A DNA stretch of 64,000 nucleotides from Diphasiastrum complanatum (lineage: Eukaryota > Streptophyta > Lycopodiopsida > Lycopodiales > Lycopodiaceae). Shown here piece by piece: positions 11,761-22,549 of this stretch (position 1 is the first letter of the stretch; the number at the start of each line of letters is the position of its first letter). The DNA lies in contig CM055092.1 of the NCBI GenBank assembly GCA_029204225.1, forward strand, positions 39,627,800 through 39,691,799, read 5' to 3'. Made by a program: the position numbers and the translations under genes. The notes below the pieces were generated by a model, which saw nothing but the letters and a program-made list of their open reading frames with translations, had not been told where the DNA came from and did not search any database.

Positions 11761-12168
11761 TCAGCACGCTCTCGTTTGCAGTTGCGATGTACTACCTACA
11801 CTATTTGTTACGTCTTTTCATTGGCGTACCTGTTGTGACGACTTATGTCCTCCCCTTCAGTTCGTCCACTTGATTAGCGTCTTGCCTGACTTAACTTTCT
11901 GCCTTTGGCTGTTGTTTTGTTATTTCCATTCGATTTTGTAGTTTGAGTTGTCCATCGCATTTTTCATTTTGGCTTTCGTTATTTATTATTAGTTTCCGTT
12001 CCATTTGCGTTTCAATTCCATAATTCATTTTCATCATCGATTTCGTTTTTCACTTTTTCTTCGTTTTCTACGCTCCATTATAAAAAAAATAAAAATAAAA
12101 ACCACCCAAATTATTCGGATCATTGGGTTCTGTATTCTTTTCCATTACTTTTAATTTTATTTAATATC

Positions 12169-13179
12169 ATGACTTTTGATTTTCGGTCACACATTTCTAG
12201 CGATTCACATGAGGTTGATTCACACATTGCTAGCGATACACATGAGGATGATTCTATATCACACAGTGTGAGCAAGTTGCGTGATTTACTTGAGATAGTT
12301 ATTGATCTACCTGAGCTCGTCATTGTATCCCATAGTGAGTCAGAGTCACATATATAGGTTCCTACTGATGCTGATTCACATATACAGGTTGCGGTTGATA
12401 TGGTCCTTGATACTGATATAGCATGCTATGATACTATTGATGATGTCGTTGCATGCTTTGACGGTGCTACCGATGTTGTTGCATGCTATGATATTGTTCC
12501 ATGCTTTGATATTGACATAGTATGCCTTGCTACTATTGCCGATGTTGCATGCTTTGATATTGTTAATGAGTACTTTGATGCTACTCATGTTCCTGAGTGC
12601 CATGCTATAGAGGTTGTTGCCTATGCTCCCTATTTCGATATTATTCATGGGTCTACGGTTGCTCTTTCAGATGCTTTGGCTACTCCAGTAGATCTCCATA
12701 TGGCATATGGTTATACATTTCATGATGGTCCTATTGTATACTCACTCGTTTATTTTGCTGATACCCGTCTGGATGAGTATGCGGTTCTTCTAGCTGCATA
12801 TTTAGGCCAAAACTTATCAATTGATGCTTCTGTTATTATGCCTACATATGCTTTTCCATTTGTGGATCATATTATTCTAGATGCGGGGCGAGAGTATATT
12901 TCTTTAGTGGATACAGACAGTACACATTCATTTATTAGCAGTTACATTTCCACCAGGGTTCGTGCTACACCTGTTCCTGCTTCCCAACCTCTCAGTGTTG
13001 AGGTTGCTCGTTCCCATTCTTTTCCGAGTTCTCAGATGTTTCAGGGCTTGGATTATTGCATTGGTGATTTTTTTGGTCAAGCAGATTTCTACATCATTCC
13101 TCTGGAGCGCTATGACATTATTTTTGGTGCAGATTGGTTCTCTTCACTTGGTACTATTGCTGTGGATCTCTCTCAGTAG
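12169..13179 (+). pseudogene. Degenerate Gag-protease region of element C
   Basis: The main frame is 12400-13179. Its N-terminal two thirds are Asp/Ala/Val/Tyr rich, with repeated (D/V)VACYD-like units and no recognisable domain. The last ~100 residues read as a retropepsin of the gypsy type: LVDTDSTHSFIS stands where the family has L-V-D-T/S-G-S-T-H-x-F-I, followed by PLERYDIIFGADWFSSLG, the usual second half. The catalytic-loop Gly is Asp here, so it is probably inactive. It ends in a stop at 13177-13179 instead of continuing into reverse transcriptase. Confidence 0.75.
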
Positions 13180-13248
13180 ACACTTTCCTTTACTCATGCT
13201 AATCAGCATCATTCACATGTTGGAATTGATTCCTAGGGTGACTATCAG

Positions 13249-15290
13249 TTGGTTATTGGAAAGCATTTTATGCAGAGCCTGTCAAAGGCTCATGATGCAG
13301 CTCGTCTTGCCATTCAGAGTACATCAGTTGCTGCTTCACTTTCACTATCCGTGGGTCCTCTTCCTCAGGTTGATGCTGCACCGGATTTACAGGTTGTTGT
13401 TGCGTGCCTTGCACCTATACGTCTTGATTCACAGATATCTTATTCAGTGGTCATTCCTAGTTTCATTGATATTGAGGCCGTATACCTTGGTGGTATTTCT
13501 ACTATTGCTTTTGCGCATACCTCAGATAGCCCTCCTGGTTCGGTGGTTGGTGCAGTATTTTCTCCATTGGTCTCTATATCTCCATCTCTTGAGTCCGTTA
13601 TGGCCGATGTTCCTGCTGATTTCTATGGGGTTCTTCACGGGTCCATGTTTGATGGTTCCCTCGCTATTGGTGATAAGGTTGTATCTTCTTTCGCTTTATT
13701 GCTTGAGGTTTGTCATCTGCCTCATGATATTTCTACGGTTCCTGACATGATTCATGCGCCTTTGGCCCTTACCGTTACACATTTTCCATCCGAGGATATT
13801 TGCCAGATGATCACTATTGCTTATCTAGGGTATTTGTATGCTGGGATCACGGACATCCTTCAGTCTCCTGGTGTTTCTACATATAGCTTTGGTATACACT
13901 TTTGGGCTTTTTGTGCATTTGAGGTTTTTCATGCTACTGATTCCTTTTTACCTCTTGATATTTGGCATTCCTGGTTATTATGTATCGCTTGGATTTCATT
14001 TGGACCTATTGCTCACACTACTGCTTCATTTTCAGCTATGGATATATGGCATTCCTGGTTATTATGTATAGCTTGGTTTTCATTTGGACCTGTTGATTGG
14101 TGCTGGTTTTCCATATTACTGATCGCCTATGGTGCGGATATCTCTATGATTACTGGTTTTCCATATTACTGATCGCCTATGGTGCAAATATCTCTATGAT
14201 TATGCATGTGGCTCTCTATCTGTTCCTTGGATTGTTGCTCATTGTCAGGCTTGGCATATCCTGATGGCTTGGGTTATTGCCTCCGTTCCAACTATTGTTT
14301 GTCCGGGTGATCTTCAGGTTCCACGTCATTTCGGGTTGCTCCATATTGCTTGGTCTCCGATGTTGAGTTGCCACTTTGTTCTGGTGTTCCGAGACCATCA
14401 GGGTACCTTGAGAGAATTCCTTCTCCTCTCTTGGATAGTTTTTGGGGATGTTGCCGCCATATACTTCAGTGTTACTCATATGTGCTTTGATACTCATTCC
14501 TAGCTACACGTGGATATTGCTCCAATGCTTTCTACTGATGTTGCGGATCCTGTTCCTCGTTCCAGTGCATCACTTGTGCGCCTGGTGTGTACTTTGGGAT
14601 TACACTTGCGGCCAGTTCTGATGGGTCATCCGATTCTCCATCCGTTTTTGGTGTATCGTATGATGGATTGGTATGTCCATATGAGGTCTTTCTAGATGAG
14701 TTTTTCAGCTACAGTTTTCAGTTGGGGCCTCTATTATTTCTAGATTTGTTGCTATTGTTTTCATGCATCATGTCTTTTTAGATGATGCATTGATTTCTTG
14801 GACCTTCTGGAGCTTTTGGCATGCTGCTCTTCTCGTGATATGGGCCTTGAGGGTACCGTGTGCCATTGCTACTTCTCATTCATGGGCCTTATAGATACCT
14901 TGGGCTTTTGACCATGCTGGTGCATATTTCTCCATTTTAGCTATCCTTTGTCAGGATGATCTCTTTATGCTCCATGTTTCCTGGCATATCGCTTGCTTTT
15001 CCATTCTGTTACAGCGTGCCTGTCATCCTGCTTATGTTCCTACTCCTTGGTGCTGGTCTTCCGATGCTGCTATCTTTTCTTGGGGCACCTTGCACATATG
15101 GTCGGGCTTTTTGGATACCTTGGTATGATGTCCCTATCTTTTGGGTTGATCCTCTACTAGCTTGGGCATTACAGATACCTTGGCACTGCTGGTTGCTACT
15201 TGATCTTCTTCTGGTTCCTTGGCATTCCTGGTTGTTCCATATCGCTTGGTTTCTGATGACGCAGCCGAGATGTTCCCTTCGTCGCCATGA
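13249..15290 (+). other. Repetitive open region of element C replacing RT, RNase H and integrase
   Basis: Long open frames (13249-14172 and several after it) show no YxDD, RNase H or integrase signature. The DNA repeats the phrase GGCATTCCTGGTTATTATGTAT with GCTTGG and relatives (about 13968, 14048, 15228). There is an ~80 bp tandem duplication at about 13945-14100 and a ~49 bp one at 14108-14205. I read it as amplified filler, not a gene. Confidence 0.6.
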
Positions 15291-15432
15291 TGTTGATCTT
15301 GAGTTGTTCCCTTTCTTACCAGCTGCCATTCACCAGGTTCGCCTTCACCATAGTCGACGCTGCCGACAGATTCAATTTTTGATCCAGTGGGATGGTCGTC
15401 CTATTGAGGAGGCCACATGGGAGGCCTATTGA
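15290..15432 (+). pseudogene. Chromodomain-like integrase tail of element C
   Basis: The end of the frame 14956-15432 reads RCRQIQFLIQWDGRPIEEATWEAY. This matches the end of chromovirus integrase tails (FLIRWxGLPxxEATWE). It marks element C as chromovirus-derived although the rest of integrase is missing. Confidence 0.85.
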
Positions 15433-15592
15433 TGTCTTTTATTATACGCCATCACTTGCGGAGCAAGATCGTGCTCTTGCTGCAATTGTTGATTCCTCTA
15501 CATCAGATGCTACTCTAGTTGTTGATGCACCAGGGCTTGCTGCCGTTTGATCCAGTTTTTTGGCAGTTGGGTCTTTTTTTTGTGTCGGGGAG

Positions 15593-16002
15593 AGGTATGG
15601 ATTCGGCTCATTACATTCGCCACGTCCATACATTTACTTTACTTTATGCTTAAGCAAGCCTTGGGCCCTTTTTTATTCATTATTGACACTTAGACTTTAT
15701 GGTTGGCCTTGGGCCTTATTATTCATTATTTGGACATTTGGACATGTTACTGGAGAGTGGGGGCCTTCTTGGAGGGCGCACTATTATCCCTCCTAGTTGG
15801 GCCCTTGCCACTAGAAGCTTCCTTTTTAGGGCTTCCTTTAGGCTATAAGTAGGGAATCCGTGTCATTTGTTATTTAGCTATGATATTGATCTCCCTCCTC
15901 TTTAGTATCTTTAAGCTCTCTTTCTTGCTTTCTAGACTAATTCCTGCTTATGTCCTGCTTTCATAGATCAGCCATAGCATAATTGTGGTCTTGTTCGTAA
16001 CT
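15593..16002 (+). repeat. 3' LTR of element C
   Basis: A 410 bp copy of 10460-10856, starting AGGTATGG (third base changed from T to G) and ending GTTCGTAACT, followed by CCCAT. A GGGGAG purine tract precedes it. Confidence 0.88.
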
Positions 16003-16007
16003 CCCAT

Positions 16008-16601
16008 GCTTCTCTTCCAAAGAGATTTTGGGCAGAAGCTGTCACCAGAGCTGCCTACCTGCAAAATCGATCCATCACCAAGGCCCTGAATGGCAAGACA
16101 CCCTATGAGGTGTGGAATAGATCGAAGCCATCACTCAAACATATTCAAGTGTTTGGATGGATTGCCTATGCTCAGATCCCTGCAGATCTAGGAAAAAAGC
16201 TGGATGACAAAAGCAGAAAATTGATTTTCATAGGCTACTCCCCGGATCACAAGGCATACAAGCTCTGCAACCTGATCACTCAGAAGACATTCACGAGCAG
16301 AGATGTCATATTCATGGAAGACCAATATTTCGATCACAAGGGGAAAGCTCCAGAAAAATCCGACCCAAGGATCGAACAGTTAAAATCCAATCCAAGGGTC
16401 GAAAATTCAAAGTCCCATCCACGGGTCGAACAGCAGAAAATCGATATTGACTCGGACAGTGAGTCAGAACCTCAACGGATCGAACAACATCAAAGGGTCG
16501 AAATTCAACCCAGAAGATCAAATCGACCCAGACAGCCTCCATCCCGATTCATGGATGATCCGGCCTGCTACTTTGTGCAGGAACCAAACACAGTTCATGA
16601 G
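16008..16601 (+). pseudogene. copia element A integrase C-terminal part and linker
   Basis: The integrase continues with RFWAEAVTRAAYLQNRS, then KPSLKHIQVFGWIAYAQIP and KLIFIGYSPDHKAYKL, the standard copia integrase C-terminus up to about 16320. The linker to reverse transcriptase carries an imperfect 10-12 residue repeat (DPRIEQLKSN, NPRVENSKSH, HPRVEQQKID, and later QRIEQHQRVE) encoded by repeated GGRTCGAA. The frame ends shortly after 16601, where rRNA-like sequence interrupts it. Confidence 0.85.
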
Positions 16602-16684
16602 GTTTTCGGTCTGATGCTTCGGGCGAAACCAATTCCCATGGTGTGACGGGCGGTGTGTAGAGGGCCCGAGTACGTATTCATCGC
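16602..16684 (-). rRNA. Fragment of organellar small-subunit rRNA gene, 3' region
   Basis: The plus strand contains GTGTGACGGGCGGTGTGT followed by a GGGCCCGAGTACGTATTCA-like stretch. This is the complement of the universally conserved 3' region of bacterial-type 16S rRNA (the classic 1392/1406 primer site). The adjoining CCATGGGAATTGGTTTCGCC, read on the minus strand, resembles plant mitochondrial 18S (bacterial-type) rRNA more than plastid 16S as I know them; the nuclear 18S sequence differs here. The ~83 bp piece sits in the copia frame between VQEPNTVHE and SPDADQWK. It brings a stop (TGA at about 16644). It is a fragment, not a gene. Confidence 0.85.
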
Positions 16685-18150
16685 CTGATGCTGACCAGTG
16701 GAAAGCTGCCATGGATGCAGAATTCGATTCTCTGATCGAGAATCAAACCTGGACTATAACTGAGCTGTTAAAGGATCAAAATCCGATTCCATGCAAGTGG
16801 TTATTCAAAGTGAAGTATGACGTTGAAGATAAAATAAATCGATACATGGCCAAATTGGTAGCCAAAGGCTTCTCCCAGATTCTAGATCTGGATTATTCCG
16901 AAACCTTCAGTCCTATGGTAAAGCATGCTTCAATTCGTTTACTTCTTTCCTATGCAGCTGCAGCCGACATTGAAGTTCATCAAATGGACGTCCAAACTGC
17001 CTTCCTCAATGGCACCATTGAAGAGGAAATCTACGTGTCCCAGCCAGAAGGATATGAGCTAAAGGTTAAGGAGCACCTAGTGTGTAAAATTCACAAAGCT
17101 CTGTACGGTCAGAGCTTGGTTTCAGAAAATTAATGCTTTTTTAATTGAGAATGGTTTCATCCCAAACTCGGCAGACTCGAATGTTTATTTCAAGTCTGTA
17201 TCGGATTCCCTTATCATCATTACTCTGTATGTTGATGATACTTTACTGTTCAGTAATAATCTGAATTTTCTGAAGAATACCAAATGCATGTTAGCACATG
17301 AATACAAGATGACAGATATGGGTCCTGCACACTACTGTCTCGGAATTCAGATTTTTCGAATTCGACCCAACAGGCAGATTATCATCAGCCAGCAAAGATA
17401 CCTCACCAATGTCCTGGAAAAGTATGGAACGACCGAGTGCAAACTGAGCCACTTCCCACTCGACCCTGGTTTGAAGCTGTCAAAGGAGCAATGTCCAAAA
17501 ATCCGAGTCAGAGAAGGAGGAAATGAAACAGTATCCATTTCACTCCATAATCGGATCATTGATGTATGCTATGCTCTCCACTCGACCCGACCTTGCCTAC
17601 TCAATCAGCTCTCTCAGCCAATTTCTTTCAAATCCAGGTCAGTCCATTGGAAGGCTCTCATGAAGGTCATGAAGTATCCAAGCTACAAAACACCTCAACA
17701 TTTGCTATGGAGGCAGCCAATCTGCCAATATTCTAGAGGGCTACACAGATGCAGATTGGGTAGGAGATATTGATACAAGAAAATCAACCTCTAGATTTGT
17801 GTTCCAGTTCAATCAATGCCCAATTTCATGGAACAGCCGAAAACAGACCTCAGTAGCATTATCCTCCATAGAATCGGAATACATAGCTGCCACAAATGCT
17901 ACCAAGGAGGCAATTTGGCTGAGGAACTTGCTTGCAGATATCGAAATTATCCACTACTGTGACAATCAAAGTGCCATTGCACTATCTTTGAATCTGAGAT
18001 TCCACTCTCGAAGTAAGCATATCGAAATCAAGTATCACTACCTTAGAGAGAAAGTTCAAAGCAAGGAAATTTCTTTGGTTTACTACAGGACATAGTTACA
18101 GGCAGCAGATTACTTCACCAAGGCTCTATCAAAGGAGCATCATCTCAGAT
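16685..18150 (+). pseudogene. copia element A reverse transcriptase and RNase H
   Basis: Reverse transcriptase starts with DADQWKAAMDAEFDSL and CKWLFKVKYD, then the catalytic Asp segment QMDVQTAFLNG near 16985-17013. After a frameshift at about 17110-17130 it continues with LYVDDTLLFSN (YVDD at about 17229). RNase H follows: DADWVGDIDTRKST near 17750, SSIESEYIAA near 17866, CDNQSAIAL and HIEIKYHYLRE near 18020. At least three frame changes and a stop at 18093 make it inactive. The order and motifs are those of Ty1/copia. Confidence 0.92.
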
Positions 18151-18198
18151 TTAACAACATGCTAAATTGGAAAATCGAAAATTTTCAGGATCCACATT

Positions 18199-18207
18199 AA
18201 GGGGGAG
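18199..18207 (+). other. Polypurine tract of element A
   Basis: AAGGGGGAG directly precedes the 3' LTR and would prime plus-strand DNA synthesis. Confidence 0.9.
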
Positions 18208-18983
18208 TGTTGGAATTTCATGCTTAAGCCCAATCCCATTAGGTAATGAGCATCCTGAAATCTGTTTGTACTTATTCGAAGGAAAAAAAAAACCTACAAC
18301 AAAAATGAAGGAAGAAGAAGGATCAAATTTCCTTATAGAGTATCGAAAAATTCAAGATCGAATTTTTCCGTCCCAATGTTAATCCCAGCAGAGAGATTTT
18401 CTGAACCTGGATTGGATCGAATCGGGTCTAACTTTTTTGACCCTGGTTCAAAGTGTATAAATCTAACCCTTTGTAAATTTTTGATACTGTCAGGAATATG
18501 TCTCGCGTCGCAACGCTGACAGTCCACCTACTCCTGTACATACATTCACGGTAAAATGACGGCTACCTACTATAGGATGAATGTAGTTAATTAAGTAGAT
18601 TAATGTCAGTTTTCAATGTACTGATCATTTGACTTCCAATCAACAAGGAAGATCTGCATTGGAGTCAACGCACTGATCAGGTTATCATCCTGCAGGCGTT
18701 ATGTTGTAAATATAGTCAAGTTCAGTTTTGGTTTTTACATAATCATCAATGAACTCAGCAGAAGTCTGTTTTGAGCGCCTACAGTTTTGCGCCCAGCTTC
18801 GTGCATTCTACTTATGTTTCTGATATCAATCTGAGTTCATAGTTCCACTACTGTTCTGTTCTATTTGCGCATTGTAGTTTATGATTCATCTTGAACTCTC
18901 TTGCTGGCAACTGTTGCACTTCCAATCCATCACCACCTGCACCACTTCCGCTGCTCAACACGGTTTCCACCAATTTTCCTACA
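18208..18983 (+). repeat. 3' LTR of copia element A
   Basis: TGTTGGAATTTC...CCTACA, matching 962-1740 throughout, with the TATAAAT at 18456-18462. The target copy TCCTA follows at 18984-18988. Confidence 0.92.
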
Positions 18984-21900
18984 TCCTACCCTTGTTGCAC
19001 ACAATTGATGCTCCCTGCAATATGTCAATCGATCTACTTTCTATGTTGTTTTTCAATTTTTAATCCATGCCATATGCTTTACCACGTTTCTCCACCTCCT
19101 ACGTGCCCTTTGTTTTTGTCTTCTCTTAAAATTTTTTGTGTTGCTTCCCTTAGTGCAGTTTTAATATGATGTGGAGTTTTCTTTTCTTGTCCTTCTCAGC
19201 ACTCAGAAGCTCTTTTTACGTTCCAAAAAGTACATAGTTGGTCTTCCATTCTGAGTCCTCATATAGCTACTTTTTTGACAACATTCACAACCGTTGCTCA
19301 TCATCGACCGGTTCCGCTTATGAGTCAATCCATTTTGTGTTTCTTTGATTGTGCCTTTTTGTTGTTAAACTACTAGTTTTAGTACTTACATAGTTAATAG
19401 CCATCCTTTTGTATTTTCTTTCGTCTCCTCGTTTGTCTTCTGAGATCTTGATGGTGCCGTAGGAACCCTTCAATTGTTGCTCTCTCATGCGTCTTACTGT
19501 CACTGTGATCCCTTTGGCATTCTTGGATCATTTGCCTAGCTTGGATTGTAGTTGTTCTAATTCCTACTGCAAACTTTTAGCATGGTTGGTTGCGTCATAT
19601 CACTTGGGCTCCATTCTTCACAAACTACTACTCATGTCTAGTTTACTAGTAGTAACTTTCTTTATGCCGGTTCACCCTGTTAGTTGCAAGTTGGTGCTTG
19701 GATGTTCATGCTGGTGGTACCCTTGGGCCATGCGATTGGCTTGCTCTCTACCTGTTTGTAATAGTAGTGCCGATGACATTCCTTATGATGCTTTCTTTGG
19801 GTATTCTTGGGCTATCCATGTGCTTGGAAAAGTTCATGACAAGAGGATATACCAGTGAGGATCACCCTATGTGTACAAGTAAGTCAGCGGGTCATCCAGA
19901 TTCGCTGGACGTCTCTTCAACTTAGCATGAGGTATGTTAAGAGGGGCCACATGACATTTCATATGAGGTGCTTGCATTTTCAACACCAATAGGGTTTCCA
20001 CATGCAAACATATGTTTAGTTTATGTGACACATACATGTGTGGAGTTGGATGATTCCTTTGATGTTATTGATGCAGTCAAGTTCTAATGCCTAGGGCATT
20101 AGTTTCATACATTTCTTATTTTGATAGTTCCCATAGAGGTCTTAGTCTTTTATTGCAATATCCTTATAGGTGGTCTAGCAGTTTACAATAGCTAGTAGTT
20201 GTTTATATTTCAAGTTGGGACAAATCTACTAGACATGATATGGACTATTATGAAATTTCTTATGCTGTTTTTCTTGCTAGTATCTGTTGTGCCTTTCCGG
20301 AAATTGTTGCTACACGGCCTTCCTGGTTCAAACGAATAGCTTGGGATCTCTATTATGATACATACTTTTATATCCTACCGTCATAGTGCATCTACATGTG
20401 TTTGATGCTCCTACTATGGCATGTTTTAGTCATGATGCTTATTGATCTTTGGCCTTTCTGGCCTTTATGTGATGTATCTATAACGACTCCCATCCTTTTC
20501 TCTGACACATCCTTTCGGTTCCAATGGCTGAGGGGTTTACGTTCGTGATGATTTTCTGTGTAGAGATGGGATCTGCTTCAAACATGATCCTCTTTTGGCT
20601 ATCAAAGTTCATTGTTAAGTCATGTGCTGGGGTTACTTTCTGACATTCATAGTCCCTTTGAATAGCTTGAGATCTATCTGGTTGGAGGTTTTCCAGATCT
20701 CCTATGATTTATGATGTAGGTTTCAGATGGTAGGATTCGTCTATCAGTTTGTTATGGGGCATAGTGATAGGAGAATGTGGGAGCACAGCTTTTTAGATGT
20801 GCCACGCATTCCTAGACCTGCTTTGGTTGGGAACGTGTTTGGGAACAATGAGTTCGGGAACGTGTTTCTAAAATTCCTGTTCCCGTTCCCATTTTTCAGG
20901 GATATTTTCGTTCCTATTCCTTGTTCCCATTTCTGTTCTTGTTCCTGTTCCCTTGTCACCATGGTGTCTCATTATATATCATAGCATTTATTTGGCACTC
21001 TTGGTCTATCAAGTTGGCATGGGATATCATCATATGTAGCAAAGTTCACGGTCATACCTTCGGTTGGCAGTCTTGGGCCATCCCTATACCTTGACAGAGC
21101 TTTATGCATCCATTCACTGGATTACACTTTGATGTTTGGTTGCGGCTTTGTGGTTCCACAAGGTCCATGCAGTGGCATATTAGCACTTTTGTAGCTTGTG
21201 TACAACATTAACTTTTGATGACATCTCCAACATGGGTAATATTACAATTTTTATCTTGTAGCCTCTACATTATATAGACTTTACATTTTAATGTGTTTCT
21301 TATATAGCACAATTTGAGGGCAATGTTTTTGTGTATTGAAGTCCTGGGGATATACATCACGTACATGCCCTTTATCTGCAATTCAGGGCACCTAGCAGAT
21401 GGGCACACATATTCCATCCAAAAATTGTTCATCCCCTGGGTCCTGTCTTTCAAGCAAAGCGTTAGAGATTCCTGCAAGGTTCCCCAAAAGACTATATAAT
21501 GGGAAAAGATTCATTGTTTAGCTTATTGATTGATGATTGCTTTAGCTCTTTCTGGGAGACTAATACATAGTGCTTGTAGTGCTATGCCATTGAATGTCGA
21601 TGTTCTTTCAATAATCTTTGTAGGATATGTACTCGTTGGATTATCATTTACTGTCTTAATGTATTGTTATATCTGTGAATCTGTTTATAACTCCACATCG
21701 AATGGTAGTTATTGCCGGTAGTTTATATAGAAGTAATGCAACAAAAATTTCTTGATAGCTTTAAAAGCTGCAAATGATTTAAAATTTATGGCAATGACAA
21801 ATGAAAAATGCAGCTCTTCATGAGCACTTGTGTTGAGTTTGACTCCCTGTGGCCGATCATTGGCATTTTGAAATGGATTAAGAGCACAGACTTCTACTAA

Positions 21901-22540
21901 TTCAAGAAAAAGGGATGGTTTGCTCATTACAATGGAAAAAGTTCTTGCCTTTTTACTTTCCTTAGTAACAATTCCCCCAAACGGGTTTGTGTTCAACGGT
22001 CTGGTGGCGTGTTGTATGTTTTGACACTAGGGATTTCAGCGAACTCCAGTACGGTCTAGCGAGCAGATGATTGGCAAGCTTCTCAGCTACAAGCACATTG
22101 CAAATTCGTTGTAGACTTTAGCATCCATGATTGAAACATTGATTATTAGTTAATTATTAGTTACAGCTGTAACATGTATGAAACCTTGAATAATTCAGAA
22201 TATGATGTTTCGAACTGCAAAGTCTGAGGCATATTTTGAAGCCATTCTGTGTGAAAATTACCCTCAAAATCTCTACCTTAATGTAGATTACACTAAGCAT
22301 TGTTTCCATGAAAACATTTGCAAACCTTTTAGCTTTCTTCAAACTTGGAGATGCATTTGCAAACTCAAACATTTGAAAGTTGCAAACCTCTGTTGACAGT
22401 TATGAACTAAAGCCATGCTAATTTCAAAATTGGGATAGTCTACCTGAAGATTTCTTTTGCCAACTGAAGTGCGAGAAGCCAGGCTGGGCGACCTACTTCT
22501 TGGGTTCTGAATAATTGTTTAATTATTTGTAACTTTCCAG
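18984..22540. other. Intergenic, degenerate repetitive sequence
   Basis: No gene recognised. Between about 19450 and 21180, phrases resembling the filler of element C recur (variants of CATTCTTGGGCTATCC, CTTCCTGG...ATAGCTTGG). This may be a decayed relative without visible LTRs. Short frames at 19487-19925 have no recognisable similarity. Confidence 0.4.
20866..20960 (+). repeat. GTTCC-type simple repeat tract
   Basis: A run of imperfect GTTCC(C/T) units (GTTCCCGTTCCC, TTCCTATTCCTTGTTCCC, CTTGTTCCTGTTCCC), preceded by related units on the other strand sense (GGGAACGTG, GGGAACAATG) at 20829-20865. The two halves can pair as an imperfect inverted repeat. Confidence 0.6.
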
Positions 22541-22549
22541 ATAGAATAG

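Larger units (their letters stand above)
10460..16002 (+). mobile_element. Chromovirus-derived non-autonomous LTR element (element C), nested in element A
   Basis: LTRs at 10460-10856 and 15593-16002 are flanked by CCCAT (10455-10459, 16003-16007). Deleting the insert with one copy rejoins the integrase frame of element A as MMAHASLPKRFW, which fixes the boundaries. The LTR ends are then AGTTA...TAACT, not TG...CA. A TGGTATCAGAGC primer-binding site abuts the 5' LTR and a GGGGAG purine tract abuts the 3' LTR. The interior keeps a degenerate retropepsin (about 12890-13179) and, at its far end, a chromodomain-like tail (about 15300-15432), both typical of Ty3/gypsy chromoviruses. Reverse transcriptase, RNase H and the integrase core are absent. 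The space between is filled with repetitive open sequence. Confidence 0.85.
962..18983 (+). mobile_element. Ty1/copia LTR retrotransposon (element A), host of nested insertions
   Basis: Two long direct repeats (962-1740 and 18208-18983) bracket copia gag, protease, integrase, reverse transcriptase and RNase H segments in the Pseudoviridae order. A TGGTATCAGAGC primer-binding site directly follows the 5' LTR, and a purine tract (AAGGGGGAG) directly precedes the 3' LTR. The 5 bp TCCTA on both sides (957-961, 18984-18988) proves these two LTRs belong to one insertion. The 18 kb span is far above the usual 5 kb because it holds a gag-only element (2796-9840), a chromovirus derivative (10460-16002) and a small rRNA piece (about 16602-16684). 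LTR mismatches and indels are plainly more numerous than in the element at 33023, so this is the oldest layer. The frames carry stops and shifts, so it is inactive. Confidence 0.93.

Noticed and set aside
11073-11873. Several overlapping Pro/Ser-rich frames as a gene
   Set aside because: They arise from CTGTCCAGCGCC repeats in three phases of an element leader, with no domain and no consistent frame.
16602-16684. Functional rRNA gene
   Set aside because: Only about 83 bp of a ~1.5-2 kb molecule is present, and it lies inside a copia frame.
19487-19925. Cys/Leu-rich frames as a membrane protein gene
   Set aside because: Two overlapping frames of similar quality, no domain, and the DNA resembles repetitive filler of element C.
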